A stretch of DNA of 64,000 nt from DASVNK01 sp036383895 (GCA_036383895.1 DASVNK010000025.1:124001-188000), one strand, 5' to 3'; positions 1 through 8,180 are shown, counted from the first letter of the stretch. The notes: generated by a model from the sequence alone, not told the origin. Translations and numbers: made by a program.

Positions 1-496
1 CCGCCGCAAAAAACGCCGCCAGCACCAACCCGAGCGCCGTGTCCTCCTTCAGCAACGTCGTTTCCTTGATCAAATTCACAACCACCGCTCCCAACAATCC
101 CGCGATCGTCGCCCCAATAAAAATCGCCACCGGATCCTTCGTCATGTTCCACATGAAGCCCAGCGCCACGCCCGGCAACACCGCATGCGACAGCGAATCC
201 CCCACCAACGCCATCTTCCGCACCACGAGAAATCCACCCAGCAACCCGCAGTTAATCCCCAGCAAAATCGACCCCACCAACGCATACCTCAGCGCCGGAT
301 CACGAAACGTAAAAAAACGCACCACCTGCTCCCCAAACGTCGTCTCACTAATCTCCCCAATCCGCACCGCCCAGACGTTCTGCGTCGCAAAACAAAGCAG
401 AATTAACCAAAGAGGCACAGAGGACACAGAGAAGAAGGAAAAAGCTCTTCCTCCTCCTCTCTCCGTGCTCTCTGTGCCTCTGTGGTAAACTCCCAT
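1..496 (-). CDS. Metal ABC transporter permease (ZnuB/MntB type), 3' end off window
   Basis: This is the inner-membrane channel subunit of a Zn/Mn-type ABC importer. The frame is open from an ATG at 494-496 to the window edge, so the C-terminus is missing. Family features visible are alternating hydrophobic helices, the stretch GLLGGFLVVRKMALVGDSLS and then HAVLPGVALGF, typical of ABC-3 permeases. It lies 44 bp downstream of the ATPase gene in the same operon. The start is uncertain. The first ~26 codons after ATG 496 come from a palindromic repeat and read as low-complexity residues. A GTG at 416-418, just past the repeat, gives a hydrophobic N-terminus (VPLWLILLCFATQNVW) that looks more natural. 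Neither start has a clear Shine-Dalgarno. The family call is firm; the N-terminus and metal specificity are not. Confidence 0.85.
   Translation of the reverse strand, partial: MGVYHRGTESTERGGGRAFSFFSVSSVPLWLILLCFATQNVWAVRIGEISETTFGEQVVRFFTFRDPALRYALVGSILLGINCGLLGGFLVVRKMALVGDSLSHAVLPGVALGFMWNMTKDPVAIFIGATIAGLLGAVVVNLIKETTLLKEDTALGLVLAAFFAA
407..487. repeat. Palindromic CTCTGTG-type interspersed repeat, copy 1
   Basis: The left arm ACCAAAGAGGCACAGAGGAC is mirrored by the right arm GTGCTCTCTGTGCCTCTGTG with a purine/pyrimidine-rich centre, so the transcript could fold into a long hairpin. Related copies lie at 3686-3752 and 12174-12239. It overlaps the 5' end of the permease reading frame. Confidence 0.8.
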
Positions 497-540
497 TCTG
501 TCTTACTTGGTATTTGGCATTTGGCTTTTGGTCATTCTCC

Positions 541-1323
541 CTATCCCCGTTGTCTCACCGCCTCCGCCACCTCCGACAAAATCGTCAAACGCCCGCCGTA
601 AGTCTCCTGCAGCAGCTCATACGTGAACACCTGCTCCGTCGGACCAAACGCCACCACGCGCATGTTCAACAACAACAGCATGTCGAAATAATTTCGCGCG
701 GTCGGCAAATCGTGATGCACCACCATCAACGTCTTGCCGCGATCCTTCAGCTCATGCAGCAGCGCAATGATCGCCGCCTCCGTCGCCGCATCCACGCCGG
801 CGAACGGCTCATCCATGAAATACAAATCACTCTCCTGCGCCAACGCCCGCGCCAGAAACACCCGCTGTTGCTGCCCGCCGCTCAAGTTCGCGATCTGCCG
901 ATTCGCAAATGGCAGCATCTTCACCTTCTCCAAACATTCGCGCGCAATCTCTTTATCCCGCGCTGCCGGTCGTTTGATCATTCCCAAATGCCCGTAGCGC
1001 CCCATCAACACCACATCCATTACCGTCACTGGAAAATCCCAGTCCACCGATTCCCGCTGCGGCACGTAACCCACCCGTTTCAAATTCTTCCGCGCCGGAA
1101 CTCCACCGATTTTCACCCACCCGCTCGATACCGGCACCAACCCCAGCGCCGCCTTGATCAACGTCGATTTCCCCGCACCGTTCGGCCCCACAATCCCCAC
1201 CAGCTTCCCCTTCGGCACCACCAAATCGATGCCCCAAAGCACCGGCTTCCGGTGATACGCCACCGTCAAATCGTGCACCTCCAGCGGCGGCGAATCATCA
1301 AAGTTCACTTGCTTCACTTCCAT
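541..1323 (-). CDS. Metal ABC transporter ATP-binding protein
   Basis: ATPase subunit of the Zn/Mn-type importer, 260 aa, the usual length. All nucleotide-binding motifs are present: Walker A GPNGAGKS (residues 46-53), Q-loop Q89 (YVPQR), signature LSGGQ (147-151), Walker B LYFMDE (167-172) and switch His204 (VVHHD). The start at 1323 sits 1 bp after the stop of the porin gene, so the two are almost certainly cotranscribed. It would act at the cytoplasmic face with the permease downstream and the binding protein two genes upstream. Znu, Mnt and Sit ATPases cannot be told apart from this sequence. Confidence 0.95.
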   Translation of the reverse strand: MEVKQVNFDDSPPLEVHDLTVAYHRKPVLWGIDLVVPKGKLVGIVGPNGAGKSTLIKAALGLVPVSSGWVKIGGVPARKNLKRVGYVPQRESVDWDFPVTVMDVVLMGRYGHLGMIKRPAARDKEIARECLEKVKMLPFANRQIANLSGGQQQRVFLARALAQESDLYFMDEPFAGVDAATEAAIIALLHELKDRGKTLMVVHHDLPTARNYFDMLLLLNMRVVAFGPTEQVFTYELLQETYGGRLTILSEVAEAVRQRG

Positions 1324-1324
1324 A

Positions 1325-2698
1325 TCAAAATACGAGCGACGTCCTCAACGCCACCACCACCGCGTCCGGCACCGATTCATTCCCGCCCGGATTGAAAATC
1401 CACTGCACATCCGGCTGCAGCGTCCACCACTTAGCCAATTGTATCTGGTAAAATCCCTCGAGCACCGTCTCGTGATTCGAAAACGCCGGATAAACCGTCC
1501 CGTTCGTCGCCGCATCCAACTTCTCCGCCCGCCGAATGTCTCGCGAAATCCGCGCGTAAACTCCTCCAATCCCAAAAATATCTTCATCGCGCGACGGAAT
1601 CATCCCGCGCCACGTCAACCCGCCATCCGCCACCACCTCGAAGAAATTCCGATCTTCCGGACTGACTCCCGCGCGCGCAAAAACATAAACTCCCTGCTCC
1701 TCCTTCTCGCGCCACAACATCTGCTCCAACGCCACATACACCCCGAAATTCTTCGAATGTTCTCGCGGCCGACGCCCGCTCACCACATACGGATCGCGAT
1801 TCTCATCCTCGAAGTTCGAAACAAAATCCCCGCTGTGCGCCCACATCCCAATCTTATATTCACCCGGCAACAGATCGCTCCGCACTCCTTCGTCCCAGCG
1901 GAAACCAAATTCCGTAATTCCAAACACGCCCTGGTCCGCACCCACATCGAACCTCGTCCCGTGCGCGTTCACGCGCGGATCACCTTCCTCGCTATCAAAG
2001 CTGTCACCATCAAACGCGGCCGCGCGAATAAAGAATTGATCCGTCAGTTCAAAATTAAAACGAATCCCCGGCGCCGCCACGTAATAAGCCGGCCCAGTGT
2101 TCAACGTGTTCGCCGAGATGAACGCCGGCCACCCGAACGCCGCGTTCATGAAAGAACTTCCCGACTCCGTTAACGCGAATTCCTCATCCGCCGAGAACTG
2201 CCCAATCCGCACCGAAATTTTCTCCCCGAACGCATGCTCGTACCATAAATCGTACAGCCGCCACGATTCATATGCCTCGATATTGCTCGCGGTGAGCAGG
2301 TCGCCGACATACTCCTGCGAAAAGCCTTTCCCGTGCGGAAAAAGTGTCGATATCTGAAATGTTCCACCTTCCCACCATCCCGCCTTTCTCGTATCCAGCT
2401 TCACCGCCGCTTCGAACAGCCCCTCGTAAACCGCTCCACGTTTAAGTCCTCCGGATGCGTTACCAATCACTTCGCCGATGTAGCCGGCCTGCAAGTGCAC
2501 CCCGCGATCCAGCAACTTTGTCCGTGTTCCGCCCCAATCACCGGTCAGATGATCGCCTTCAAATCCGGTCTCCCGCTGCTCCACCTCGGCGGCGATCACT
2601 TTGCGGCCATTCCCGACCACGTTAGTCGATGGCTGCGCAACAACCGCCAGCGGCAAACATAATCCGGCCGCTACGGAGAACGTAGTTTTCGCGCTCAT
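1325..2698 (-). CDS. OprB-like outer-membrane porin inside a metal ABC operon
   Basis: 457-aa predicted outer-membrane beta-barrel with an N-terminal signal peptide (hydrophobic stretch ending VVAQ near residue 22). The segment GDWGGTRTKLLDRGVHLQ is the hallmark start of the OprB carbohydrate-selective porin family, and the protein ends in Phe (SLVF), as outer-membrane barrels usually do. It lies between the metal-binding protein gene (4 bp upstream) and the ATPase gene (1 bp downstream), so it belongs to this metal-uptake operon. OprB members are named for sugar uptake. The context suggests that this one lets metal ions through the outer membrane, by analogy with the Mn2+ channel MnoP of Bradyrhizobium, which is an inference. 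Substrate is not readable from the sequence. Confidence 0.85.
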   Translation of the reverse strand: MSAKTTFSVAAGLCLPLAVVAQPSTNVVGNGRKVIAAEVEQRETGFEGDHLTGDWGGTRTKLLDRGVHLQAGYIGEVIGNASGGLKRGAVYEGLFEAAVKLDTRKAGWWEGGTFQISTLFPHGKGFSQEYVGDLLTASNIEAYESWRLYDLWYEHAFGEKISVRIGQFSADEEFALTESGSSFMNAAFGWPAFISANTLNTGPAYYVAAPGIRFNFELTDQFFIRAAAFDGDSFDSEEGDPRVNAHGTRFDVGADQGVFGITEFGFRWDEGVRSDLLPGEYKIGMWAHSGDFVSNFEDENRDPYVVSGRRPREHSKNFGVYVALEQMLWREKEEQGVYVFARAGVSPEDRNFFEVVADGGLTWRGMIPSRDEDIFGIGGVYARISRDIRRAEKLDAATNGTVYPAFSNHETVLEGFYQIQLAKWWTLQPDVQWIFNPGGNESVPDAVVVALRTSLVF

Positions 2699-2702
2699 GA
2701 AA

Positions 2703-3623
2703 TTACTTCAACGCGGTAACGATTGTGTTCATGTTGTGCTTGATCATCCCCTCGTAAGTCCCCAGATCATATCCATTCTCGATCTGTCCCGGCGCACCCA
2801 TCGCATCGGAAAACAATTCTCCGCCCACCTTCGCTCCCGAATCATTACTGATGCGATCAATCGTCGCGTGCGAAACACTCGATTCCACGAACACCGCCGG
2901 CACTTTCTTTTCCTTAATGAAATCCACCAGCTTCGCCATGTCGGCCACGCCCGCTTCCGTGACAGTCGAAATCCCCTGCAAACCCACCACCTGAAACCCA
3001 TACGCCCGCCCCAAATAATTAAACGCGTCGTGACTCGTCACCACAATGCGCCGTTCCTTCGGCAATTCACTCGCTTTCTTCAATGCCCATTGATGCAACT
3101 CCTCCAGCTTCTTCTGCAAATCCCCCGCACGTTTTCCGTAATGCGCTTTGTTCGCCGTATCGTATTCGCCCAACCCTTCCGCCACCTTCAACGCGCATTT
3201 GCTCCACAGCGGCACATCAAACCACACATGCGGATCGTAATGCCCGCCCATCGACGCGGGCTCCAGCAACTGCTCCTTCGGCAAATCTTCCGTCACCGCA
3301 TAAACAAACTTCTTCTTGCGCGCCATCTGCCCGAACAATTCCTGCATCTTCCCCTCCAGCAGAAGCCCGTTATAAAAAATCACATTCGCCTGCTGCAACT
3401 TCAGCACATCCGTCGCCGTCGCCTTATATAAATGCGGATCCACCCCCGGTCCCATCAACCCATGCACCTCCACCCGATCCCCGCCCACATTCTTCACCAA
3501 ATCCGCCACCATCGAAGTCGTCGCCACCACCTTGATCTTCTTCTCCGCAGCATCTGACGACACCGCGCCCAAAAGCAGAACGACGGCCAAACACCGCACC
3601 AACGCCATAACCACTCGTTTCAT
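2703..3623 (-). CDS. Metal ABC transporter substrate-binding protein (ZnuA/TroA family)
   Basis: Periplasmic metal-binding protein that feeds the importer encoded downstream. The ATG at 3623 is chosen because it begins a clear signal peptide (KR followed by a hydrophobic core ending VSSDA); an upstream in-frame ATG at 3659 would add 12 polar residues. The four ligands expected in this family are visible: His in GVDPHLYKA, His in HYDPHVWFD, His in TSHDAFNYLG and Asp in LFSDAMG. The third ligand is His, as in TroA/ZnuA, rather than the Glu of many Mn-specific proteins, which leans towards zinc without proving it. There is no His-rich loop. It is first in the operon, with a DtxR-like palindrome 42-60 bp upstream. 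Confidence 0.93.
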   Translation of the reverse strand: MKRVVMALVRCLAVVLLLGAVSSDAAEKKIKVVATTSMVADLVKNVGGDRVEVHGLMGPGVDPHLYKATATDVLKLQQANVIFYNGLLLEGKMQELFGQMARKKKFVYAVTEDLPKEQLLEPASMGGHYDPHVWFDVPLWSKCALKVAEGLGEYDTANKAHYGKRAGDLQKKLEELHQWALKKASELPKERRIVVTSHDAFNYLGRAYGFQVVGLQGISTVTEAGVADMAKLVDFIKEKKVPAVFVESSVSHATIDRISNDSGAKVGGELFSDAMGAPGQIENGYDLGTYEGMIKHNMNTIVTALK

Positions 3624-3664
3624 GGTGCAGTGATAATCGACCGCAAAGATAGTGTCCACTAGAA

Positions 3665-3683
3665 AAGTTAGACTTACCTATAT
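3665..3683 (-). promoter_or_regulatory. DtxR/MntR-like operator upstream of the metal importer operon
   Basis: Read on the minus strand, ATAGGTAAGTCTAACTTTT is an imperfect palindrome (6 of 9 symmetric positions). It matches 13 of 19 positions of the DtxR-family operator TTAGGTTAGCCTAACCTAA. It lies 42-60 bp before the binding-protein ATG, where a metal-dependent repressor would block transcription. Alignment was by eye, and no regulator gene is in the window. Confidence 0.5.
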
Positions 3684-3685
3684 TC

Positions 3686-3752
3686 CTCCTCTCTGTGCTC
3701 TCTGTGCTCTCTGTGCTCTCTGTGCTCTCTGTGTTCTCTGTGCCTCTGTGGT
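3686..3752. repeat. CTCTGTG-type repeat, copy 2, with tandem decamer expansion
   Basis: The decamer CTCTGTGCTC is repeated about five times and ends in TTCTCTGTGCCTCTGTGGTT, the same terminal block as the copies at 407-487 and 12174-12239. It lacks the opposite arm, so it looks like a half-element expanded by slippage. It fills the spacer between the methyltransferase stop and the importer operon's operator. Confidence 0.8.
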
Positions 3753-3767
3753 TGAATTTCTGCCTGC

Positions 3768-4586
3768 CTAAACCTTGGCCCGTTGACGGCTCGCCTCGTA
3801 AAGAAAAATCGCCCCCGCCGTAGCCACATTCAGCGAGTCGACCTGATTCTGCATCGGAATAACAACCTCCTCATCGCACAACTTCAACACCTCCTGCGAA
3901 ATTCCGTGGCCCTCACTCCCCAGCACAATCACGCAATCTTTCCTAAAATCGGCACCGCTGACACTTCGCTCTTCCGCATGCGCGTGCGCTGCGATCAAGT
4001 GAAAACCTTCCTTTCTCAGAAAACTCAATCTGTCCGGTAAATTCACCATTTCCAACACCGGCAATTTGAAAATGGTGCCCATCGAACTACGCACCGAACG
4101 CCGCAGCCACGCACTACAACAATTGTCCGCCACCAGCAGCGCATTCACGCCGAACGCCACGCAGTTTCGAATCAATCCACCCAAATTTTCCGCGCTCGAA
4201 ACACCATCCACCGCCAATAACAGTCTTGGCGGAACGGACCTCGTGAGCACCTCCTCGATCGTGAAGACCTTCGGCACGCGCGCCACCGCGAGCACGCCCT
4301 GAAAGAATGAAAATCCAGTGAGTTCCTCCAGAAGATTTCGTTCCGCGAGGAAAACCGGAAGCTCCTTCTCAGGCCTTTTCTCCAAAACCCCGGCGTATTG
4401 CTCAAACCACTTCTCCGGCAGCAGCAGTGATACGATTTCCAACTCGCTCTCAATGAGTCGCCGCACCACCTTCTCCCCCTCCGCAACGAAAAACCCCTCC
4501 TCCCGCTGCTTGTGCTGGCGGCGCATCGTCCGATACGGCGCCAGTTCCGGCAAATCCAGCGCCTGCACTGGAGTCACGCGCACCAT
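3768..4586 (-). CDS. TrmH/SpoU-family RNA 2'-O-methyltransferase
   Basis: Predicted SPOUT-class RNA methyltransferase using S-adenosylmethionine, 272 aa. The three SpoU motifs are in order: motif 1 around SSAENLGGLIRNC with the catalytic-type Asn/Arg, motif 2 VLGSEGHGIS, and motif 3 IPMQNQVDSLNVATAGAIF, which forms the SAM-binding knot. The N-terminal ~110 residues are a substrate-binding domain. The start ATG overlaps the stop of the upstream metallo-hydrolase by one base (TAATG), indicating translational coupling. Whether it modifies tRNA or rRNA, and at which position, cannot be told. Confidence 0.93.
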   Translation of the reverse strand: MVRVTPVQALDLPELAPYRTMRRQHKQREEGFFVAEGEKVVRRLIESELEIVSLLLPEKWFEQYAGVLEKRPEKELPVFLAERNLLEELTGFSFFQGVLAVARVPKVFTIEEVLTRSVPPRLLLAVDGVSSAENLGGLIRNCVAFGVNALLVADNCCSAWLRRSVRSSMGTIFKLPVLEMVNLPDRLSFLRKEGFHLIAAHAHAEERSVSGADFRKDCVIVLGSEGHGISQEVLKLCDEEVVIPMQNQVDSLNVATAGAIFLYEASRQRAKV

Positions 4587-5443
4587 TACTTCGATGGCAG
4601 TTCGCGGCTGCTCCAGCGTTCCCCCGCCAGCAACACGCGTGCATTCACGCCGGCAACCTTTGCGTGCATCACAAATTCGGTTGGATTCGCCGTGTTAAAT
4701 TCAAACATGTCGTAATGACACGGAATCACGCAGCGCGCACGAATCTCCGCGCCCAACTCCGCCGCTTCCCGCGCATTCAAATTCCCAGCAACGCGCCGTT
4801 CCGGCTTCGCGCCATTGATTGGCAGCAGCGCCACATCGATCGGAAATTGCTGCAGCGTCTCGGCCATGCCTGGGTAACGCACCGTGTCCCCGCTGTGGTA
4901 AACCCGCCAACCGCCAAACTCCACCACGTACCCGAGAAACTTGCACCGGCCTTCTTCATCCTTCTCGATCTTCTCATGCGCCGCCGGCACCGCATGGATG
5001 TTAAATCCGTTCACCTTCGTATGACGCCCCGCGTCGAGTCCGATCGGCAATTCCGCCACCACCTGCAACCGGTCGCTCACGAACTCCCGATTTGCTTCCG
5101 GAATCACGATGTTCAATTTCGGATTCGCCTTCAAGATCGGCACTAGAGTCTCCGCATCCAGATGATCCGTATGGTTGTGCGATGAAGTCACCACATTCAC
5201 AAACCCCAGCTTCTCCGGCGCCACCACCCGTTCAGTCATGCGCACGTGCGGCTTGTCCGTCGTCGCATATTTCTTCGTCAGCGAATCCGACAAATACGGA
5301 TCAAACAACAAATGGTGGTCGTTCCATTGCAGTAGAAATCCGCTTTGCCCCAGCCACCACAAATGAAACTGGTCGCGCAAACGCTGCGCGCGCTGCACAT
5401 CCGCAATGAAATCCTCGTCCTGCAGAACCGGTCGAATCAACAC
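4586..5443 (-). CDS. MBL-fold metal-dependent hydrolase, UlaG-like
   Basis: 285-aa metallo-beta-lactamase-fold enzyme. The core motif SSHNHTDHLDAE supplies the HxHxDH zinc ligands. Further ligands are likely the His in YHSGDTVRYPG and the His in VIPCHYDMF. Length and layout match the L-ascorbate-6-phosphate lactonase (UlaG)/YfiR-like group, but no ascorbate-pathway genes are nearby, so the substrate is open. The gene starts 7 bp after the methionine-synthase stop and overlaps the methyltransferase start by one base, placing it in a three-gene run. Confidence 0.9.
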   Translation of the reverse strand: MLIRPVLQDEDFIADVQRAQRLRDQFHLWWLGQSGFLLQWNDHHLLFDPYLSDSLTKKYATTDKPHVRMTERVVAPEKLGFVNVVTSSHNHTDHLDAETLVPILKANPKLNIVIPEANREFVSDRLQVVAELPIGLDAGRHTKVNGFNIHAVPAAHEKIEKDEEGRCKFLGYVVEFGGWRVYHSGDTVRYPGMAETLQQFPIDVALLPINGAKPERRVAGNLNAREAAELGAEIRARCVIPCHYDMFEFNTANPTEFVMHAKVAGVNARVLLAGERWSSRELPSK

Positions 5444-5450
5444 TTGCTCC

Positions 5451-6512
5451 TCAATCTTTCAATCCAAGTTCACGTCGCACGAAATGCACGCCTGAAACCA
5501 TGTTCCGCAGCTTCTGTTTCGCCGCCCAACGCGCGGTCTGGCTTAACCCACAATCCGGCGCAAACGAAAGCCGATCCAACGGCGCGTGCTCGAGGCACAA
5601 TTTCACGCGTGCCGAGATATCCTTCGGCGTCTCCACGTAATAACTTTTCACATCCACAATTCCCACCGCCACATCTTTTGTCCGCGCGATTTCGCCGATA
5701 ATCTCAATCTCCGCGAATTCGCGGCTCGCCATCTCCACATGAATTTCGTCCACGTTAAACCCCAGGAATACCGGAAACATCGGCGCGTAATGCCGCAACC
5801 CAACCGCGCGCGCTTTGTAATTCCCAAAACACAAATGCGTCGACAAATGGCATCTGCCAAACACCGGCTCCACCGTCCGATTAAAAATATCCACAAACCG
5901 GCGCGGATCTTCCTTCTGCGCGTAACAACTCATCGAAGGTTCATCCACCGTGATCTCTTTGCAACCCGCCGCCACTAGCGCTTCCAACTCGCTGCGCACA
6001 ATAGGCAGCAGCGCCTCGGTCAAAGCATATCGATCCGGATACTGCTTGTTCGGAACCAATCTCCCACTCAGCGTATAAGGCCCTGGCACACTCGCTTTCA
6101 ACGCCGGCACACGATGCCCGCTCGTCTTCGCATCCAGCGCGAGTCGTTGCAGTCGCCTAAAATCATCGACCGTTCCCAACCCGCGCGGCGCTCGAATCGT
6201 CTCCCGCACCGCATGCTTGCCCCGTTGATCATGAGCTGGCGGACCGAAACGCCGCGGCGACGCCGATTCCAGTTCAATCCCCTCCAGAAAACCGTAAAAC
6301 GACAAATTAAAATCCAGCCGCGTTTGTTCTCCGTCGGTCACCACATCCAACCCCGCCGAGAGCTGATCATGCAGCGCCACAATCACCGCATCCTCCATCA
6401 ACTCCTCCCGATCCGCCGACCCAAACTTATCCAGATTCCAAACCGCATACTCCAGCCATCCCGGAAACGGATAGCTCCCAATCACCGTCGTTCGCAGTGG
6501 TCGCTCTTTCAT
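5451..6512 (-). CDS. Core-type cobalamin-independent methionine synthase (MetE C-domain only)
   Basis: 353-aa protein matching only the catalytic C-terminal domain of MetE. The start has TTVIGSYPFP, the Met_synt signature. Zinc-ligand candidates are His and Cys in STHLCFGNY, Glu in the VEMASREFAE segment, and Cys in FAPDCGLSQT. Full-length bacterial MetE has about 750 residues with a duplicated N-terminal folate-binding half, which is missing here without any sign of truncation. Such short 'core MetE' proteins have been proposed to take the methyl group from methylcobalamin or a corrinoid protein. The true methyl donor is unknown. It heads a minus-strand run with the metallo-hydrolase and the methyltransferase. 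Confidence 0.85.
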   Translation of the reverse strand: MKERPLRTTVIGSYPFPGWLEYAVWNLDKFGSADREELMEDAVIVALHDQLSAGLDVVTDGEQTRLDFNLSFYGFLEGIELESASPRRFGPPAHDQRGKHAVRETIRAPRGLGTVDDFRRLQRLALDAKTSGHRVPALKASVPGPYTLSGRLVPNKQYPDRYALTEALLPIVRSELEALVAAGCKEITVDEPSMSCYAQKEDPRRFVDIFNRTVEPVFGRCHLSTHLCFGNYKARAVGLRHYAPMFPVFLGFNVDEIHVEMASREFAEIEIIGEIARTKDVAVGIVDVKSYYVETPKDISARVKLCLEHAPLDRLSFAPDCGLSQTARWAAKQKLRNMVSGVHFVRRELGLKD

Positions 6513-6521
6513 ATCTCAATT

Positions 6522-6601
6522 GTAGGGGACGACGTGAGGAGTCCTGGCTTCGACGGCTGCGGCCCGTTGGGGAACCGAAGACTCCTCACGTCGTCTCCTA
6601 C
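6522..6601. repeat. Palindromic GACGTGAGGAGTC repeat, full copy
   Basis: The left arm (6522-6543) begins GTAGGGGACGACGTGAGG and the right arm (6580-6601) is its inverse with 1 mismatch over 22 positions. A 36-bp GC-rich loop separates them. Single-arm copies occur at 14459-14480, 15067-15088 and 19325-19346, and a variant at 14411-14433. Here it sits in the spacer between two minus-strand genes and could act as an RNA hairpin. Confidence 0.9.
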
Positions 6602-6633
6602 AGCTTTATCCGCCGAACGAATTTCAGATTCAA

Positions 6634-7416
6634 TCATAGCCCAATTCTTTCATACAACTTCGCGATCCGGCGCGCGTGTTCGTCGTAAGCCGCTTCAAAC
6701 AACTCCGTCGCGCGCGCCTTCCCCACTACCGCTCCTGCGGTCAGCACTTTCGGTGCCCTTCCAGCCTTTGTCAGCCGCGCCGCAACCTCCGCTTTCAAGC
6801 AGTTAATCAGCATACAACCGCCCACCGTCGATCCCGGCGCGACCGGCGTTTCCAATCCGGGTACCCGCACCATCGCGTCCCCCACCGGCGCGCCCGTATC
6901 CAGCACAATATCCGAAAAATCCTGCAGCTTCTTCCCACTCACATGTTGCGAACTGCTCGCCTCCGAATGTGCCTTGCTGATGATCGCCACCACTTTGATC
7001 CCGCGCTCCTTGAACTCCGCCGCCATCTCGATCGGCACCAAATTGCACCCACTCGAAGAAGCCACCAGCGCGCAATCCGTCGCCGCCAGATCGAAGTTCC
7101 TCAAAATCCTTTTCGCCAGCCCCGAAACGTTTTCGAGGAACATCGCCTGCCTCTGCCCGTTCGCGCCCACCACCAAATTGTGAAATGTCAACGAAAGCTC
7201 AACAATCGGGTTAAAACCGGGGAACGATCCATACCTCGGCCACATCTCCTCCACCAAAATCCGCGAATGTCCGCTGCCGAAAACATGCACCATGCGCCCC
7301 GCCAAAATCGTCTCCGCAAACCACCCCGCCGCGCGCTCAATCTCCGCTCGCTGCGCCGAAACCTTCTCCACCAACTCCCCGCATCGCGCCAAATAGTCTG
7401 TCGCCGGACTCATCAA
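6634..7416 (-). CDS. SIS-domain sugar-phosphate-binding protein (UPF0309-like)
   Basis: 260-aa SIS-fold protein, predicted to bind or isomerise phosphosugars. The nucleus VHVFGSGHSRILVEEM is the phosphate-binding turn typical of the UPF0309 group, followed by VASSSGCNLVPIEMA and a second Rossmann half (VVAIISKAHSEA). The length fits the family. The start is at 7416 or one codon later (ATGATG-like MM). It lies alone between a palindromic repeat and a toxin gene. The specific sugar is unknown. Confidence 0.85.
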   Translation of the reverse strand: MMSPATDYLARCGELVEKVSAQRAEIERAAGWFAETILAGRMVHVFGSGHSRILVEEMWPRYGSFPGFNPIVELSLTFHNLVVGANGQRQAMFLENVSGLAKRILRNFDLAATDCALVASSSGCNLVPIEMAAEFKERGIKVVAIISKAHSEASSSQHVSGKKLQDFSDIVLDTGAPVGDAMVRVPGLETPVAPGSTVGGCMLINCLKAEVAARLTKAGRAPKVLTAGAVVGKARATELFEAAYDEHARRIAKLYERIGL

Positions 7417-7479
7417 TCGCGCGAGTTAACCGCCAACCCGCCACCGCGACAAGCGCGCTGTTGAAGAACAAGCGAAACT

Positions 7480-7800
7480 TTAAGCTCCCTTCAATAATCT
7501 CTTCGGCAGATTGCGATGACCATGCATCGCCCGACGCATCACAACTTCCTCACCCGCGAGTTCGTAAAAAAGTAGATGCTTCTGAAATGGCGGTGCCACA
7601 ACAAAGAACCTCCAATGCTTCAGTTTAGGGTGGGTGAACCTGCCCAGCGGACCAAGTTCTGGATACTTCTGAATGAGATGGCAGCACGCCTCTACGGTTT
7701 GCAGGTATGCATCTGCAATTTCGAGACCAGCATTTCTCAGATACCACTCAGCCTGTTCTTCGATATCCGCGAGGAACAAAGCCGATTTGCGCTGAATCAT
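7480..7800 (-). CDS. RelE/ParE-family toxin
   Basis: 106-aa small basic protein with the ParE-type layout: ADIEEQAEWYLRNAG helix, a YPELGPLGRF turn, and LKHWRFFVV / HLLFYELAGEEVVMRRAMHGHRNLPKR strands. Its ATG overlaps the stop of the upstream antitoxin gene by 4 bp (ATGA), the usual antitoxin-first arrangement. The target (gyrase or ribosome) cannot be read from the sequence. Confidence 0.88.
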   Translation of the reverse strand: MIQRKSALFLADIEEQAEWYLRNAGLEIADAYLQTVEACCHLIQKYPELGPLGRFTHPKLKHWRFFVVAPPFQKHLLFYELAGEEVVMRRAMHGHRNLPKRLLKGA

Positions 7801-8057
7801 CTCTGAATGGCTTTAGCTCGGCTGGCAATTTTCTCACGCAGATTCTCAAAATCTTCCGCGGTCAGTGGAGTTGTGGGTTCGTCCGCCGCTTGCAACAGCC
7901 AATCCTCAAGTTCCTTGCCGATCGCGACCGGTTGCCGCTGCAGTTCGCAGATCGTTCTCAGAAGATCGTTTGCGAGTTCATCGAGATTTGCCGCCGGCCC
8001 CGCCGCAAGCCGCTCACGCAGGTAATCCTCAACGTCGTTTGCGAGCTGAATCGTCAT
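7797..8057 (-). CDS. Antitoxin of a ParE-type pair
   Basis: 86-aa acidic/helical protein immediately upstream of the ParE-like toxin and overlapping it by 4 bp. The ATG at 8057 is chosen because the reading frame upstream is the mirror of the opposite-strand ABC permease gene. The N-terminal segment MTIQLANDVEDYLRERLAAG fits a short CopG/ParD-like DNA-binding region, and the remainder would wrap the toxin. It is expected to repress its own promoter in the 123-bp spacer before the divergent permease gene. Family assignment rests partly on context. Confidence 0.8.
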   Translation of the reverse strand: MTIQLANDVEDYLRERLAAGPAANLDELANDLLRTICELQRQPVAIGKELEDWLLQAADEPTTPLTAEDFENLREKIASRAKAIQR

Positions 8058-8180
8058 AAGTAAACGCTGTTTTAAGGTCTTTTTGCTGTCAAGCAACCAC
8101 TTGTCGTGTGGAACTCTTCGCCACTTGTCCGTTCTAAGCTCCGTGCAGATTTGTAATTCCAACTTCGCTCCGCAGAGGTC

